A stretch of DNA of 41,404 nt from CAYJBP01 sp964372025. Its GTDB lineage: Bacteria; Bacillota; Dehalobacteriia; UBA4068. Within the stretch, counting starts at the first letter, position 1. Each line of letters begins with the position of its first letter. Positions 41,181 through 41,404 of this stretch are shown here, in pieces. The notes under the pieces were generated by a model, which saw nothing but the letters and a program-made list of their open reading frames with translations, was not told the origin of the DNA and searched no databases. A program made the translations under genes and the position numbers. Where the stretch lies: positions 1-41,404 of the forward strand of contig CAYJPF010000009.1 of the NCBI GenBank assembly GCA_964372025.1. The letters run 5' to 3'.

Positions 41181-41202
41181 GGGAGGGCATGGAAGCCCTC
41201 CC
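41181..41202. terminator. Hairpin after the large lipoprotein gene
   Basis: GGGAGGGC (41181-41188), loop ATGGAA, GCCCTCCC (41195-41202), 24 bp past the stop. There is no T-run, so it is only possibly a terminator. Confidence 0.4.
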
Positions 41203-41215
41203 CTACAATGCGAGA

Positions 41216-41330
41216 ACCCTAAAAGGATAGCGAGCGAAGACAAGACTAAAGGCCAAAGTACCTAGCGAATAAGAAAACCTACTAGACTAGCAAATGTAGC
41301 TGGAGCGGTATTTTGTATTTTCCAGGTGGG
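41216..41330 (+). repeat. Right-end copy of a 115-bp inverted repeat
   Basis: Diverged partner of 1-116 in opposite orientation (see that entry). It begins ACCCTAAAAGG and ends CCAGGTGGG, running into the long hairpin at 41310-41360. It holds no gene. Confidence 0.75.
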
Positions 41331-41360
41331 CGGTTTTTGCCCGTCTGGAAAATACAAAAT
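41310..41360. repeat. Long hairpin at the edge of the inverted repeat
   Basis: Arms 41310-41331 and 41339-41360 (22 bp, two mismatches) around loop GGTTTTT. The left arm is shared with the end of the repeat whose other copy stops at base 1, so that copy is cut in its own hairpin. Confidence 0.75.
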
Positions 41361-41365
41361 AAAGG

Positions 41366-41404
41366 CCGCATCTGTTTGAGGAGCTTTAGCTCCGAGTTAT
41401 GCGG
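41366..41404. repeat. Second palindrome at the right window edge
   Basis: CCGCAT (41366-41371) and ATGCGG (41399-41404) enclose an inner stem GGAGCT-TT-AGCTCC (41380-41393). The window ends here, so more may follow. Confidence 0.55.

Overview
The window reads as a chromosomal segment of an anaerobic, spore-forming, low-GC Bacillota (Clostridia in the broad sense). The support is a yabP-yabQ-divIC sporulation/division cluster, DUF3793 and DUF5685 genes, SLH surface anchoring, AGGAGG-type ribosome binding sites and many TTGACA-N17-TATAAT promoters. I cannot fix the genus. No rRNA, tRNA or CRISPR array was seen. The two ends carry a diverged inverted repeat of about 115 bp (1-116 and 41216-41330), and 22612-22621 is a run of N inside poly-C/G, so this is a scaffolded draft contig.

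Left part (1-7.3 kb): a decayed siderophore ABC transporter (three fragments joined by deletions, 243-1507) abuts a 277-bp element with 24-bp inverted ends. Next is a metal operon on the minus strand (6074 to 1826): two small HMA-like membrane or soluble proteins, a P1B-type ATPase with SCG in place of CPC, an HMA-plus-membrane protein without catalytic domains, and a tiny glycine-rich membrane-anchored protein with a Cys/Glu tail resembling PacL metallochaperones. It is divergent from a DUF3793-flavodoxin pair. Both promoters carry TTAG/CTAA palindromes like DtxR/MntR boxes, which suggests a metal-homeostasis island.

Middle part (7.3-18.7 kb): repeat arrays; divIC, a small helix-turn-helix gene, yabQ and yabP; a nucleotidyltransferase-ModE fusion; a cold-shock gene; a zinc-ribbon membrane protein; a tetR-gpmA-ppx-ppk1 run; and a PNPOx-ferredoxin plus amino-acid permease operon whose promoter has two TGAAC-type palindromes.

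Right part (18.7-41.4 kb): lipoproteins, two of them extremely tyrosine-rich; ferritin; a DUF5685/Cys-tail pair; a two-component system with a probably leaderless kinase mRNA; a 2415-residue SLH-anchored protein; kbl-tdh for threonine breakdown; and a 1026-residue lipoprotein with five sulfite-oxidase-fold-like modules. The last gene sits behind a consensus promoter and a riboswitch-like leader with a terminator.

The most unusual signal is a structured element of about 165 bp present twice in full (18879-19043 and 27554-27721) and once as a right-end remnant (22463-22497). Both full copies are flanked by an exact duplication of an entire intergenic hairpin (25 and 30 bp), and the remnant directly abuts a perfect 22-bp-arm hairpin. 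This looks like a mobile element that targets terminator-like palindromes.
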